A stretch of 64,000 nt of DNA. Source: Rotaria socialis (Eukaryota; Rotifera; Eurotatoria; Philodinida; Philodinidae). Made by a program: the position numbers and the translations under genes. The stretch is from positions 1 through 64,000 of the forward strand of contig CAJNYU010002278.1 of the NCBI GenBank assembly GCA_905331475.1, in the 5' to 3' direction. Under the pieces are notes generated by a model. It was given only the letters and a program-made list of their open reading frames with translations. It was not told the origin of the DNA and did no database searches. Shown piece after piece: positions 25,671 to 38,249 of the stretch; within the stretch, counting starts at the first letter, position 1; every line of letters starts with the position of its first letter.

Positions 25671-28216
25671 GAAAACAAAACAAAAAGACAGTAACGTTCA
25701 ATGTCTTCTTTTGGGACTATTCTGTGAAATGATTGTTGTATCTAGATTTTGTTTGCTTGTAATTTACAGTCGTTAATTTTTTTCTTCTTTTTTTCGCTCC
25801 ATTGTTTCTCTTCCTAGATTTTGTTTCCGTCTGTCAAATGAGAATGACATGTGCCATTGAAAAGAATATATTACTTGGTTCGAAAGAGCATATTTTTATT
25901 TTAGCCGCCATATTTTCAAGTTTATTCGATATTCAAACTGCAATCTATTAAATACTCAATGCCATAGGCAAGGTTTTCTGCCCGAGAGAAAAGCAGCAAT
26001 TCGATGTAATTACAAGTCTCGCGATCGAATAAATTTCTTTTTCATTCTTCAAGTATTTGAATTACCAGTAACAGATGAATCACCAACGGTAGGTGAGAAT
26101 ATCATCTGATGTTCTTTTTGTATCTCTTCAATAGTGGTATGGTATATTCTCGTTTATACCCTCTCGGCCCTTTTTTTATTATGTGCCAACAAGTTAGATT
26201 CGATATTTTTTTATTCTTGGTATACGCGTGTCTGAAGCAAATATTATCATTGCTTTTATTGGACAGATCTTTTCGTCACATTTGTTTATCATTAATACGA
26301 ACGAATTCAATGATCTATACTATGATTATCAGAAACAAAATATACACACGTGTGCGTTCGTTACACGATGAATGGCAGACGATGGATATGAAAGACTTGA
26401 GTGATACTATTCAATAGAGACATTTTTTGAATATTTCGAATATTCTGGGTTGTTTTTTCTATATTTCTCATTTTTACATTTTGCTAATTGTTTTTTTTTG
26501 CTAATATGGTCTTCTAATATATCGGTCATAAATATTCCAATAGGATCTAATGGATCAGAGGATTAAATAATTTAATATAATAACAGAAGTAAGATTGCAT
26601 GACAGTCTATATCCACGTTCATTTAAGATAATACGCACCATATGTCATACAGAAGATGGAACTAGATAAGTTCTTGTCTTTTTCTTTTAACCTAGTGCAT
26701 GATAATTTATTTAGAAAAGACTTAAAATAAAAACAAAGAAATAAGTCTTTGTAAATAAAAATAATCTGTTTTTACTTTGAAGAAGTAAATAAGCTTGAGT
26801 AATATCACGTTTATCATTTGGCTTTTTTGTTATGAAAATAAAGCTAACAAGCATCATTGTTAACCTATTGTATTGCATGTTGGTTCACTTACAGTGTAAA
26901 ATAATATCATACCGGAATATTCACGATCATATAATGATTTCAATTCATAGAGATTATATAACGATGGTACTTATTGGACAATGAATAATGCAGATGATGA
27001 TAGATAGGCGTTGATATTTCTAATTATATCATCATCAACTCTATACAACTTATCATCATTATAACTGAAAAACAACTTTCTACAGTAAACTATAAAACGA
27101 AAAGCTTCAAGTACGAATTCAATATTAATTAAATGATCCCTTTTTTCTTTGCCTTACAAATAAAATTCAATATTTTTTAGAACCTTTTTTTTTACTAAAC
27201 TCAATTCTCGTTCGATAACTGCTTAACCAAAGATATCAACCGTAAATTTTACTTTTCGAAAAAAATGATTTCAAATTGTATTCTTGCGTTTTTTATTATT
27301 ATCTTGAAGCGTCGATCAAATTCTATGCCTCTTTATTAGACAAAGAAGAACACGAACGACCGAGTTCGCACTTCGTGTATTCTATTTTTACTACAAGGTC
27401 ATTTATTGTTATCATAGAACGTACGATGACCTATTCCAGCTCAATAGGTCACGCAAATAAATGTTAGATCCAAAGTTTCGAACAGAAACTGCCATTTGTA
27501 TTATTATTCTATTTTTGTTTTATATTATATGTTAATCATCGATTGAATAATTAATTATTTACAGATATATGAAGTTTATTTATCAGCTGGAATCTATTTA
27601 TTTTTGCCAACAATTAAATTAATTGTAAATGTAACAATATGAGGAAATCGTTGAGGTTTCATTTTTACAGAAACTTCCATATTTGAAATTACAATACAAA
27701 AGTCGTTTAAAAACAAGAAAAGGACTGATCTATCAATTAATTTCATTTTTTTTGCAATGATTTTATTGTTCCTAATGTGACCAAGTTATATCTAATTGAT
27801 TTGTGTTAATCGAATTTATTATCTATCTTTGTAATCAGTATTGAAAGAGATATTGAACAAGGACAACGAAGAAAATTTTATTTTTCCGTTTCTTTTATCT
27901 AATAAGAGAATATTTCGATCGATCAGTCTTTCATATTTTTGTCCTCACATATATATACTGAGTAAAAATTCTTGATTGAACATGATAGAACGCATAACAC
28001 AAGCAAAAAATAGAGAAAGAGACCAGATGTGTTTGTACATTTATAGTGTCTCGTCCCTCGATATATTTTTTTCTTCTTCATTCTCTCATTACTTATTATT
28101 GTATGATCTTGGATCGAAAAAAGAAGAAAAAAAAGGCAAGGAAAGTGTATCTTACGGGCATGAGTGCATATGGTGGTAGTATTGGCCTAAACGAGACATA
28201 CTAATCTTACATAGAC
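25592..28216. other. Intergenic between Pax and the protease
   Basis: AT-rich DNA with the Pax 3' UTR at its left. A TA run lies near 25645-25670. Open frames (for example 26109-26417 and 27976-28179) show no splice-consistent coding pattern or familiar motif. I see no RNA gene or transposon ends here. Confidence 0.5.
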
Positions 28217-29716
28217 ATGTCTCGTATGGTGAATATTCTTCTATTGGCTATTTGTTTCAATGCAATCACACATATTGAAGCATCAGATTTTGGAAAATTT
28301 ATAAATAAAATCTCTACAACAGCATCAAAAATAAAAAGCCAACTTTTCGAATATTTTCATCGTTTTCGAATGTTTTTTACTCGTCATACAGAATCAACGC
28401 ATCATCTAATGACGACAAGAGGTTGTGGATATGCGGTGGATGATGAACCAATGATTTACAATAAACGAGCAAAAATTGTATCGAAAATAAAAGGTGGCGA
28501 TGATGCTATTTGGCATACGTGGTAAGATCAACAGTTCAATATTCTTTTCGTGTTGATATTTAACTTTGAGATTGTCGCATAATTTTTAGGCCTTGGATGG
28601 TTGCATTGTCGACAAAGCCAAGTCAGAGTTGGATGTGTGCAGGTGTGCTCGTTAATGAAGATACGATTCTAACTGCTGCACATTGTGTATTCAATAGAAC
28701 AGCTAATGAAATTAAAGCTATTATTGGCGTACATACAATACTTGGCAAATTAAATCCTTTTAATTATTATTCAATCAAATCAATATATCGACATCCAGAC
28801 TTTGAAGATTGTTGTAAAAATGATTTAGCTGTGATTAAATTAAAAAAACGTGTACTTTACGGACCGAAAATAAATTCGGTTTGTTTACCATTTTCACAAG
28901 AGTTTACTGTGGACAATGATCAAAATTTAATAAATCGTACAGGTGTTATTATTGGATGGGGTGAAACTTCACAAAATGCAATGACTAATTTTATTAAAAG
29001 TTCTTCTTTACAGCAAGGTAAAATTTAGATTCTCGAATTAGATCGATGTTTGAAAATCGGGCACATATCAGTTCGATCTTTAAAGGAACCGCATCTACTC
29101 AGTTTCTACTTCGAATCGCGAATTGGTTCAAAAGGCGTTAAATTATTCCATTAAAAGTATACTATACTTCCTATACTCTTTCATTGTGAATGCAACGGAA
29201 GTATAATCAAAGCTGTACTCTGTCTTCAAAGAGAACGATTGAATCAATGTATAGAATTAAAAAGCTCAAGGAGAAAAGAACGTTGTTTTTTCATTCAAGC
29301 CGTGACTAAATTCAATTCCGGAACCGTAATAACAGACAAATTGTTTTTTTTTAATTTAGCTGATGTACTTATTTTCGATAATGAGTATTGTAATCGTGCA
29401 TATGAGAAGATATTTGATCCAGCTACTGAAATTTGCGCCGGTGACTATGAACAACGAACAGACACAATGGTATGCCTGGCTTTTTTCCTCATTGGACTTT
29501 GCATACAAAGGAGAAAAGGCCGAATAATGCATTATTTTATTTTAATAGAGTGGTGATTCTGGTGGTCCTCTACTAATACGTCAATCGGATGGTCGTTGGA
29601 TTGTTCTTGGTATAACATCCTATGGCTCGGATATTACACCAAATCTATCACCAAGTGTTTATGTGAAACTATCAGCATATGAAAAATGGCTTGAACCATA
29701 CTTAAAATCAAATTAA
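28217..29716 (+). CDS. Secreted trypsin-like serine protease (S1 family, 336 residues)
   Basis: Four exons: 28217-28521, 28590-29017, 29360-29469 and 29549-29716 (337 codons). A hydrophobic signal peptide (MVNILLLAICFNA) is followed by a propeptide with a lone Cys in RGCGY. The catalytic triad is intact: His in LTAAHC, Asp in NDLAVIKL and Ser in SGDSGGP. The residue at chymotrypsin position 189 is Asp (RTDTMSGDSGG), predicting cleavage after Arg or Lys. Two features are unusual. The activation site reads IKGG rather than IVGG. The Cys pair 191-220 is missing at both ends: position 191 is Met, and ITSYGSDITPN has no Cys. The propeptide Cys probably bonds to VCLP, as in chymotrypsin. The substrate is unknown; digestion, immunity or reproduction are all possible. 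Confidence 0.92.
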
Positions 29717-32022
29717 TTTTTCATAAACCGCTTGTTTTTGTGACTTGATTAGAGATTTTAATCTATTGGATTTTATGTTGTGACGAAGAACGAAAAAAAC
29801 AGGAGAAGTCGTACATGCTGTGATTGTATGCCTATCGATCCGATTATTTCAAACTGTTTTTTCTTTTTTTTGTCGTGCGTAAAATACATTGCTCGTCCAC
29901 CTTTATTATTTTCTGTGCATGGAAAAAAAATAATAATCTATTTGGAAAAAAAGAAGGGTAATATGTGTGCGTGTTCAAAGAGAAAGTAAGAGAAAAAGAA
30001 TAGAATTGCGGGAAACGACAGACTAGATAGACCAAACTGCATTACACAGACACGGAAAAAAAGAGAGAAATACATGATAAAAAGCGCGTGCATGTGTGCA
30101 CAACCATAGACTCACAAGAGGCATTAAAAAGAGTGCGAGAAATTTTGATCATTTTCATTCAGTTTTCTCCTATTTCTTTGCATAATTATCCATATGAAAT
30201 AAAATAAACAAACAAAAAAAAAGATTGACTCCTGGAATTTATCTTCTGATCTTGAGGTTTTACAGAAAAAAAAGAAAAACATAATGCACACTCATCTGAC
30301 TTGACTGACATAACACACGTAGACAAAAAGCAGCGAAGGAAAAAAAAACTTTTCTTCGTTTAATCGACTGAATTTATCAATCATAGTGATCTAGTACATG
30401 ATAATATTTGCACGAACAAAAAGGAAAATAACATAAAACTGCTGTTCTTTTTGCTTACATATACATCAATATATATATATATATATAGCCTAGGGAAAAA
30501 AAGAACTAAAAACTGGAAACTTATTAAAACTGATACAGCCATATTCCTATGATTTGATTTGAACAGGTCTAAATAAAAGATAGAAAATAATTAACAATCA
30601 ATAAGCGAATTCATTTTTTATCCTAAGAAATCATTGATTTTTTATTTTTCACATATAGAAATGAGAAAAAGAGGTTTTTTTTTCCGGAGAAAAACTAATT
30701 TAGATATTTATATTGCTTACAGAATAGAACAACGTTCAATTAAGCTTTTGCCATTCCTTTGGATATTTAAATTACGTATTATAATCAAGATTTATTGTCT
30801 TGCTAACTTCCTGCTTTGTCATATTCAAGAACGACAAAAGGCAAATTATAATTACTAGTTTCTTCCATCAACGGAAATTTATATTGAAAGATTTCCCTAT
30901 TGTCTGGAACTCCAGTAAAATTAAAAATTTAACTCAATGGCATCGAGTTTCTTGTTTTCATTTCACTTACACTATTTTTTTAGGCCAAGCCATGAGGCGA
31001 CCATTGATCCGAGAATAAGAATAATTACAACCAAACATATAGCCATAATAATTTTTTTCTAAAAAAATAAAAAGTTCCATTTTTCTCTCTCTCTCTCTCT
31101 CTCTCTGTCGTTCTTTTGTTCAAGTTCTTCAAGTACACTAGAACATGCAGACAAAACAACAACGAACATTTACACAAATTAAGATCACTAAAATCGCACA
31201 ATTGCACAACGACATGGGTTTTCTTCTCTCATTTTTTTTCAAATTTTGCCAATACTTTTTTCATTCAACGTGTTACATTTAAAATAAGACCGATTGTTAA
31301 ACAAGTTGTGGGTGCCGACATAATGTGAATTATTATTGATAGAGAACTCTCTTTTTTTATTATAATATAGAATATATTATATGTATTTTGAAGTAGATGT
31401 ATCAGGCTGTTGACTGTCAGTGATGATGATGATGATGAAGAAGAAAAGAAGAGGAAGAAAAAGACTAAGGATAATTTAATAGTCGTAGGCAACGAACCGG
31501 AAGACAATAAACGATGAGAAAATGAAAAAACCGAATGGTGTTAGATCATTCCAAGTCAATGGCAGTTTGGGTTTTAACAGAGACACAAAGCAAATAGCAA
31601 ATACTACGGACAGTCAATAATCATTAAATGAATATGCTGACTTTTTCTTTTGGCTTACTTAACAATAAAGCTAAGCAGGGATAGAGCTTGCGAGAAATGT
31701 GATACATTCTTAATTATTTCTTTTTTTCTGATTTATAAAAATATGTGTGATGTAATGAACACGACAAAAAATACAATAAAAATAAATGAATGAATCATAA
31801 TATAGATGTATATAGTACTAAATCACGTGCACATACATACAAACAAAACACAAAAAATAAATAAAGCAAAATATTAGAAAGACACTAAGCGTACATATCT
31901 GTGCAATAAATTCTCTTATGGTCATTTGAAATAAAAACAAAATTATCAATCATTGAAAAAAGACTATCGATGGGTTTGAAATGTATAAACAAATTAAATA
32001 ATAAAACGAAGATTAATTATTC
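29717..32022. other. Intergenic between protease and syntaxin-1 3' end
   Basis: AT-rich with purine-rich tracts, a TA run near 30471-30487 and a CT run at 31084-31107. The right end should include the syntaxin-1 3' UTR (minus strand). I found no supported gene. Open frames here are low-complexity. Confidence 0.5.
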
Positions 32023-32381
32023 TTATTTTTTTTTCGGCACAGTAGCTGCTATAATGATTGCCACGATGATGAGAACTGTGACAACGATGCAGACAATGAT
32101 AATACATTTCTTCAAAATAAGAAAAATTGTTTAGAGTCATCATATATTTGTTTTTTTTTGCTTTCAAAATTTACAGCCACATCGTGAGCATTGCGAGCAT
32201 TGATATTGCAGTTTTTCTTTCTTTCTATATCTATCTATTCTGACATAGCATTCATTCTTTTCTTTTCTGTTTTTCATTATAACGATATGTTTCAAGATTT
32301 TTTCGTTACAAAGTAAATCACGAGCACGAGCACAATAATGATTACAACAATCACCAGGATTAAAATAAGAATAATTTTTTT
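32023..32381 (-). other. Alternative terminal exons 8a and 8b of syntaxin-1 (membrane anchors)
   Basis: Exon 8a encodes [18 protein letters not shown] followed by IYFVTKKS and a stop. Exon 8b encodes [18 protein letters not shown] followed by a short [10 protein letters not shown] end and a stop. Each has its own acceptor and joins exon 7 in phase zero after RR. 8b contains two Cys that might be acylated; 8a has none. Confidence 0.85.
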
Positions 32382-34250
32382 CTAAATAAATAGTTCTTAT
32401 TTATTATGATTATTGCAAAAATAATGAAAAATGGTTTTGAATCCCTATTGAATCATCAGCATTGTGAATTATAGATGAGTACAACATAGTAGAAAAGCTT
32501 TTCATAAACACATAGATAGCATGCAATTTTACATTCACAATATCGATAGCTATTTATTTTTTGCTTTAGCACTTGACGACAACTTACCCGTCGAGCTGCA
32601 CTCTGAAATTTGACTGCTTTCTTTGTATCTGTATTTGCAGTTTTGACAAAATTTTCGGATTGAACTACATTAAATTCAATACGATCAATCATTTCACCCT
32701 AGCAAGTCAAAAAATATCGTAGTAAAAATTCAACCGGAAAGAAAAAGAAATAAATTTTACTTGTGTTTGAACCAAAGCAGCCATATCAATGAACATATCG
32801 TGTAATTCTTTAATACTTTTTTCTAATTTAATAATATCACCATGTCGTGCTTCGATATCAGCCAGTGATTGTTTAGCTTGGGCTGTTTCAACCATTATCT
32901 ATACGATTAAATCAGTTAGAATATTTTTAGTTTAAAAAAAAAATTCTTACGCCTTGTGTGAATACAGCTGGATTTCCAGACTCGAGCATTTCTTCGACTT
33001 CACCATCAGTTACTGATCTTCCGGCTAGAAAAATTGCATAATAGTTTAGAATTGAAATAAATGAGTTAAAATGAAAATAACATTAAAAGCAAACAAAATT
33101 TTCTCACTGATCTCAAGCTGCCGCTGTATTCTCCCTTTGCATTTATCTCGATAACCCACTTGTACTTGATTGTATTCGTCCATAACATCACGAAAGTTTT
33201 TCGATAAAACAAATAGCTAATGAACACAAAACAATATAAGTACGAAAACAACATTAACAATAGACACAAACGACACAATACGATGACAAAAATATTTAGT
33301 ATTTCTCACTGATTTCAAGTTGACGTTGAATACGAGCTTTACATCGTTCTCGATATTCAATTTCAGCATTTCGATATGAATTCATTACGTCAATAAATTT
33401 ACGTGATAGTGTTGCATGCTAAATTAAATAAAAATAAATCTTACTTTTATCTGTTAAATTTATCAGAAATTAAAAGTACAAAAAAGGAAACATAGAATAA
33501 TTCGATCAATCGTCGTATTGTGTCGTCTCTGTGTTCATTTCGTTTTTTTTTTATTATACTACCTGTGCTTTTTGCATTCTTGGTAATGCTTGAATGTTAC
33601 TTTGTGATGGCTGCTCTTGGTCATCTTCCATTTCTGTAAAGGAGGGTTAAAAAAAGCAAACAAAGAATAACAAGACAAAACAACAGTTAAAACAAACAAA
33701 TATATGTACAAATTTCGACAATATTTAAAAATTTGCACCTGTGTTTTTCGTATACGCATATCGGCTGTACGCCATGCATTTTCATTTCCTTCCTGTTCTA
33801 TTTCAGTTTCCATAGCTAAATTTTATTTATTCGATAGAATAAGAAAATCTCGAATTTAGTTTTTTTTCTTATTTTAATTTTAAGTCTTCTTACTTTTTAA
33901 TCGTTGCCGAACGTCATTAGCTAATTTTTTTATATCAGCCATTTTCTCTTCTAGTTCTTCTTTTGTACGATCATCGGCTTGCGGTGCAGCTAATATTGTT
34001 GAATGAAGACGTTTAACTTCATCAACTAGTTCACTTATTTTATCTATATTTGTACGTAGTGAATCAACATGAGCAAAAAAATCGGACATAAATCGACTAT
34101 TATCTTCCATATTAAGTGCGACGTAGGCGGCATCTGGATCACTGTCTTCAGTATTTTGGGCCTGAAATTTCGTTTTAAATTAAACAAGATAAAAGAAGAA
34201 GAAAAAAAGAAACTTACAGCCCGCAGAGCGGGCAATCGATCTTTAGTCAT
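32023..34250 (-). CDS. STX1A: Syntaxin-1 (plasma-membrane Qa-SNARE) with three alternative exon pairs
   Basis: Exons on the minus strand: 1, 34250-34218; 2, 34161-33894; 3a, 33815-33739 or 3b, 33633-33563; 4a, 33418-33310 or 4b, 33216-33108; 5, 33024-32951; 6, 32898-32761; 7, 32698-32588; 8a, 32381-32292 or 8b, 32109-32023. Using 3a, 4a and 8a gives 299 residues. The N-peptide [10 protein letters not shown] (Munc18-binding type), the Habc helices, the hinge [10 protein letters not shown], the SNARE motif with zero-layer Gln near [12 protein letters not shown], and a C-terminal membrane anchor are all present. Syntaxin-1 pairs with SNAP-25 and synaptobrevin to fuse synaptic and secretory vesicles. 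Alternative last exons are known for nematode unc-64; the two internal pairs are the novelty. The gene is head-to-head with the thiolase, 437 bases apart, suggesting a shared promoter region. Confidence 0.95.
33108..33418 (-). other. Duplicated, probably mutually exclusive Hc-helix exons 4a and 4b of syntaxin-1
   Basis: Both exons are exactly 109 bases with identical phases and flanking splice sites, and both end in IQRQLEI. Exon 4a starts [15 protein letters not shown] and 4b starts [15 protein letters not shown]. They align over the full length and differ at many residues, so this is a functional duplication, not a sequencing artefact. Including both would keep neither the helix length nor the frame (109 is not a multiple of three), which supports exclusive use. 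Confidence 0.88.
33563..33815 (-). other. Alternative exons 3a and 3b of syntaxin-1 (Hb-Hc linker)
   Basis: Exon 3a (77 bases) encodes [16 protein letters not shown] and ends RIRKTQ. Exon 3b (71 bases) encodes [15 protein letters not shown] and ends RMQKAQ. Both enter in the same phase and leave in phase zero after CAG. Using both would shift the frame, so they should be exclusive. 3b is more diverged and two residues shorter. Confidence 0.8.
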
Positions 34251-34687
34251 CGAATAGCTGTGTTCGTGAAATGGTTTAGATTTCTATTAAACAAATCATC
34301 ACATTTGAAGAAATCTGAAAGAACAAAAATAAGAGTAAAAACAACCATAAAATATTGATTGATATGAAACGGATTTGTTGTATAGGAAATAGGAAAAGAA
34401 AACTCGATGAATCATTTTTCAAGATGCGTTGAGATACTAGCCAACAAACTATTCATGATAGAATGCCATGGAAGTTGACATTTGTTGTTTTTTGCTCTAC
34501 TGCATTTACAGTTAAAACGTTTGCGCACTATTAACCAAGAATTTCGACCAATCAAAAACAACCAATGAGTCATCGCGCTTATCTCGTAGTCATCCTGTTG
34601 ATAGATAATAGAAATAGAAGAGCAAAGGTGGTTTTTCTTGTCGTTTGCTAGGTGTGTATCAGTTGGTCTATTGGCAAAATTAACAAA
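34251..34687. promoter_or_regulatory. Divergent intergenic region between syntaxin-1 and thiolase
   Basis: The two start codons are 437 bases apart, pointing away from each other. This gap must hold both 5' UTRs and at least part of both promoters. I see no strong TATA box. An inverted CCAAT-like motif (ccaatgagtc, cgaccaatca) occurs around 34545-34570. Confidence 0.45.
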
Positions 34688-37600
34688 ATGAGTAGAGCGC
34701 TAAATCGAGTTTATGTTATTGGTGTTGGCATGACCAAGGTTGAATAAATCTTTTTGAAAGATTTTCAAATGTTATAAATGTTAAATAATTTTAGTTTGAA
34801 AAACCAGGTCGACGAGAAGACTTTGATTACCCAGATATGGCCAAAGAATCTACTACAAAGGCTATTAAAGATGCTGGAGTATCATATAAAGATGTTGAAC
34901 AAGCATTTGTTGGCTATGTTTACGGTACTACGAGAAGAAATTAATATGTTTTTTTCTCGTCTACACAAGAGAATCTAATTCTGCATTACCAGTGAGATAA
35001 CAGAGTCAAACTTTGCAAAGATAGTAGAACATTTGTCAACCGGCAACATAGATTGTCAGGTTTTGGATTAAAGCGACTTGAATTCAAGTTGATTTTCTAT
35101 AAGAAAAATGGGTACGAGTGCAAGATTTCATAAAGAATGAAACTCGTTTACCAAAACACTATTTAACTAATATTTTTAGAGGAAAAACTACTCTTTTTTA
35201 TTGATAAATACTTTTCATCTAACTTTAGCAGGTTTTCTTTTTCTTTTGAATAAAACCGAACAGTAAGCTATGAAGATTAATGGTTTCAGGATTATCAAAA
35301 TATTGGAAAAATAATCTCTACGTACTGATTCGATGTCATATAAACTACTCAAAAGTTAATATTTGAGATAAAAAAAAAAAGGAACTGATTTTTATCAAGC
35401 CAATAGAAGAATGTTTCTTGTAGCAGACTACCGGTTAGTGGTGTAACCAAAACATTATGAGGACGAAGTCTATGCTTTAACATCTTCGAGGTAACCTATA
35501 TAATTAAGTCTCAATGATGGCTCTTCTATTGACAAGCCAACATCCGGCTTAGCCTATCCTTGTTTACGCTAATACTTTATATATAGATCAAATATATTCA
35601 TAGGTATCACAGAAATTGTTTCTCAAAGTCTCGTATAGATTTTATGTGTAAAACAAAATATTTTTTCATTTTTAAATTATCTGCTTGCTCTTTAGTTCTA
35701 ATTCAAACATCAATCTTATCTTTTTGTTTTCAAGAAGAGTATTTCATTTTGAATTTATCTAAGATCTTGATATTATCAGGTGACATACTCTACTTCGAAT
35801 CATACGATCTCAGACAGAACTTTAACGTACTTTATATCTTTAAAAATTGTCCACACAGATCCCTTTGTTCCAGGATAACGTCACTATACGCATTAATCGC
35901 TAAGCTAGATATCTACATGATCTATCTGTATGTATTCAAGGCGACAGTACATGTGGTCAACGTGCTCTCTATCCACTTGGTATGACTGGTGTACCTATTT
36001 TCAATGTCAATAATAATTGTTCGACAGGTTAGCTGATGCATTTTGTTCATTAGATAATCATTTTGTTTCATTTTTGTTCTAGGTTCATCTGCTCTGTATT
36101 TAGCTGCTAAACATGTTGCAGGAGGTATGACAATTCATTTAATTCTTATCCCTATGAAAACATCTATTGTCTTCATATGATTAAGGCCTAGCTGATTGTG
36201 TATTAGCTCTCGGTTTTGAAAAAATGCAACGTGGTTCATTAACGTCACAAGTACGCGAAACTTTCGTTTTTGCTTTTTAATCTTTCTTTCTAAAGTTCTC
36301 TGATCGTACAAATCCCATGGATAAGCATATTGAAAAAATGTCGGATCTATACGAATTTGCGAATGCACCAGGTGCTGCTCAACTTTTTGGTAATGCTGGC
36401 CGTGACTACATGAAAAAATATAGTAAGTTACTTGACAAAAACAAGATAAAGAAATATAATTTTCATTTTACATAGATGTTTCACCGGATGTATTTGCTAA
36501 AATTGCTTGGAAAAATCATAAACATTCAAAAAATAATCCGTAATTTGTTTTATTTTCTAAAATAATTCTTGCTTCACAATCTTTCGTTTAGATACTCACA
36601 ATTTCGTGATGAATATACTTTAGAAGAAATTAAAAATTCACCCGTAGTCTATGAACCATTAACAAAGTTACAATGCTGGTAAAAAAAATCAAAATAAATA
36701 ATTGCATGCATACCAAATAGCCAATCTTTTTTAGCCCAACATCAGATGGTAGTGCAGCAGCTGTCATCGTGAATGAAAATTACATTAAAAAACATCCTGA
36801 AGTGCAAAAACATGCTGTTGAAATTCTTGCCATTGAGATGGCAACTGATCTTCCATCAACATTTGATTCCAATGATTGCATGCGATTAGTAGGAACAAGC
36901 ATTTTTTTTTATTATGAAAATACATTTCATAAACAAAATATTTAGGTTGGTTACGATATGGCTAAACGTGCTGCTGACAAAGCTTATGCAACAGCTGGTA
37001 TTAAACCAAGTGATGTGCAAGTTGTCGAATTGCATGGTACGATTTCTATAAGATATAAGAGACTTTTTCACATTAGTTTAATAAGAATTAGGAAGTGTAT
37101 TGTACTCGAAAACTTTGACGTACTGATAACATAATGCAAATGATATATTTTGTGTTCTAGAAAGAGCTAGGTCAACAATGACTTTTGCTTTATCAGAATT
37201 AAATTATATCTGTACAGTCACGATTCGCATGTTTACTGATTGTTTCATGCTATTTTTTAAGTATCAATTACCATGCCTGTTTATGATGTATGCCTGAAGA
37301 ATGAAATGATTTTTCTATCTGTAATAAAGCCTTGCAAAATCGTCATGATATTAAAGTTTGTCTTCTGAGCAAAATACTTTTCATATATTTAAAAACCAAG
37401 TCTATCTGTTCCTCACGTACGGAATCAACCATAAAGAATATCGATGAGTAGTTTAAATTTCGAGTTCGACGCTTCATGAAAGTACAGCACTAAATTGTAT
37501 AAGTCAAAAATAAATTTAAACAACCTCTTATATCATTATGCATCGATATCTGCACAGAAAGTGTAGGAATACGATATACGAAAAAAGAACAGTTCATTAG

Positions 37601-38075
37601 AACAAATAAATTCTTCTAAAAACTGAACATTCTTTACAGACAATCACTATAATGTATTAATAAAATACCTCTTCGTATAGATTGTTTTTCGGCGAATGAA
37701 CTCATCACATATGAAGCATTGGGCCTATGTGGAGAAGGAAAAGCTGGTGAATTTGTCGAACGAGGTGACAATACATATGGTGGAAAATATGTTGTCAATC
37801 CTAGTGGTGGTCTTATTTCCAAAGGCCATCCATTGGGCGCTACAGGTTTAGCACAATGTGCTGAACTTTGTTGGCAATTGCGCAATCAGGCTGATAAGCG
37901 ACAAGTTCCAGGTGCTCGAATTGGGCTTCAGCATAATATTGGCTTAGGTGGTGCATGCATTGTTGCCATTTATCGTCTTGGAACATTTACTACGTAAGCT
38001 AGTTTTCGTGTTTCTATTAAAAACTAGAAATATGAATTTTTCTTTTCTAGGATTCGTGTCAATTCGAAACTGTGA
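34688..38075 (+). CDS. Peroxisomal SCPx-type 3-ketoacyl-CoA thiolase, without SCP2 domain (411 residues)
   Basis: Twelve exons: 34688-34738, 34795-34924, 35941-36027, 36083-36124, 36186-36250, 36296-36422, 36476-36539, 36592-36678, 36735-36888, 36946-37036, 37681-37993 and 38051-38075 (412 codons). It matches the thiolase half of vertebrate sterol carrier protein X throughout: [15 protein letters not shown], the nucleophile loop [39 protein letters not shown] and [17 protein letters not shown]. Such thiolases cleave 3-ketoacyl-CoA of branched or very long chains and bile-acid-type substrates in peroxisomal beta-oxidation. Vertebrate SCPx continues into an SCP2 lipid-transfer domain; here a 25-base final exon ends IRVNSKL, a type 1 peroxisomal targeting signal. 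Nematode DAF-22 likewise lacks the SCP2 part. Introns 2 (1,016 bases) and 10 (644 bases) are unusually long for this window. Confidence 0.95.
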
Positions 38076-38249
38076 TTCAATCGGAAGAAATTTCGTATTT
38101 GCTAATTCTTTCTTTTTTTATTAATTAATAAACGAAAAAAAAGTGACACAAAAACTTCCTGGTCTACATTAGAAATATACAAGCAAATAAATCATAGCCA
38201 AGTAGATTATCAATTAAACCAACAAAATACATTGAATATGAATATAGAT

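Noticed and set aside
26109-26417. 102-residue open frame between Pax and the protease
   Set aside because: AT-driven hydrophobic sequence with no motif, no flanking splice structure and no neighbour it could join.
35644-35985. 113-residue open frame in thiolase intron 2
   Set aside because: It overlaps the true exon 3 (35941-36027) in another frame; the rest is intronic and low-complexity.
38076-38249. Missing SCP2 domain downstream of the thiolase
   Set aside because: The 174 bases before the opposite-strand syntaxin stop have no open frame resembling SCP2; the SKL end makes the gene complete.
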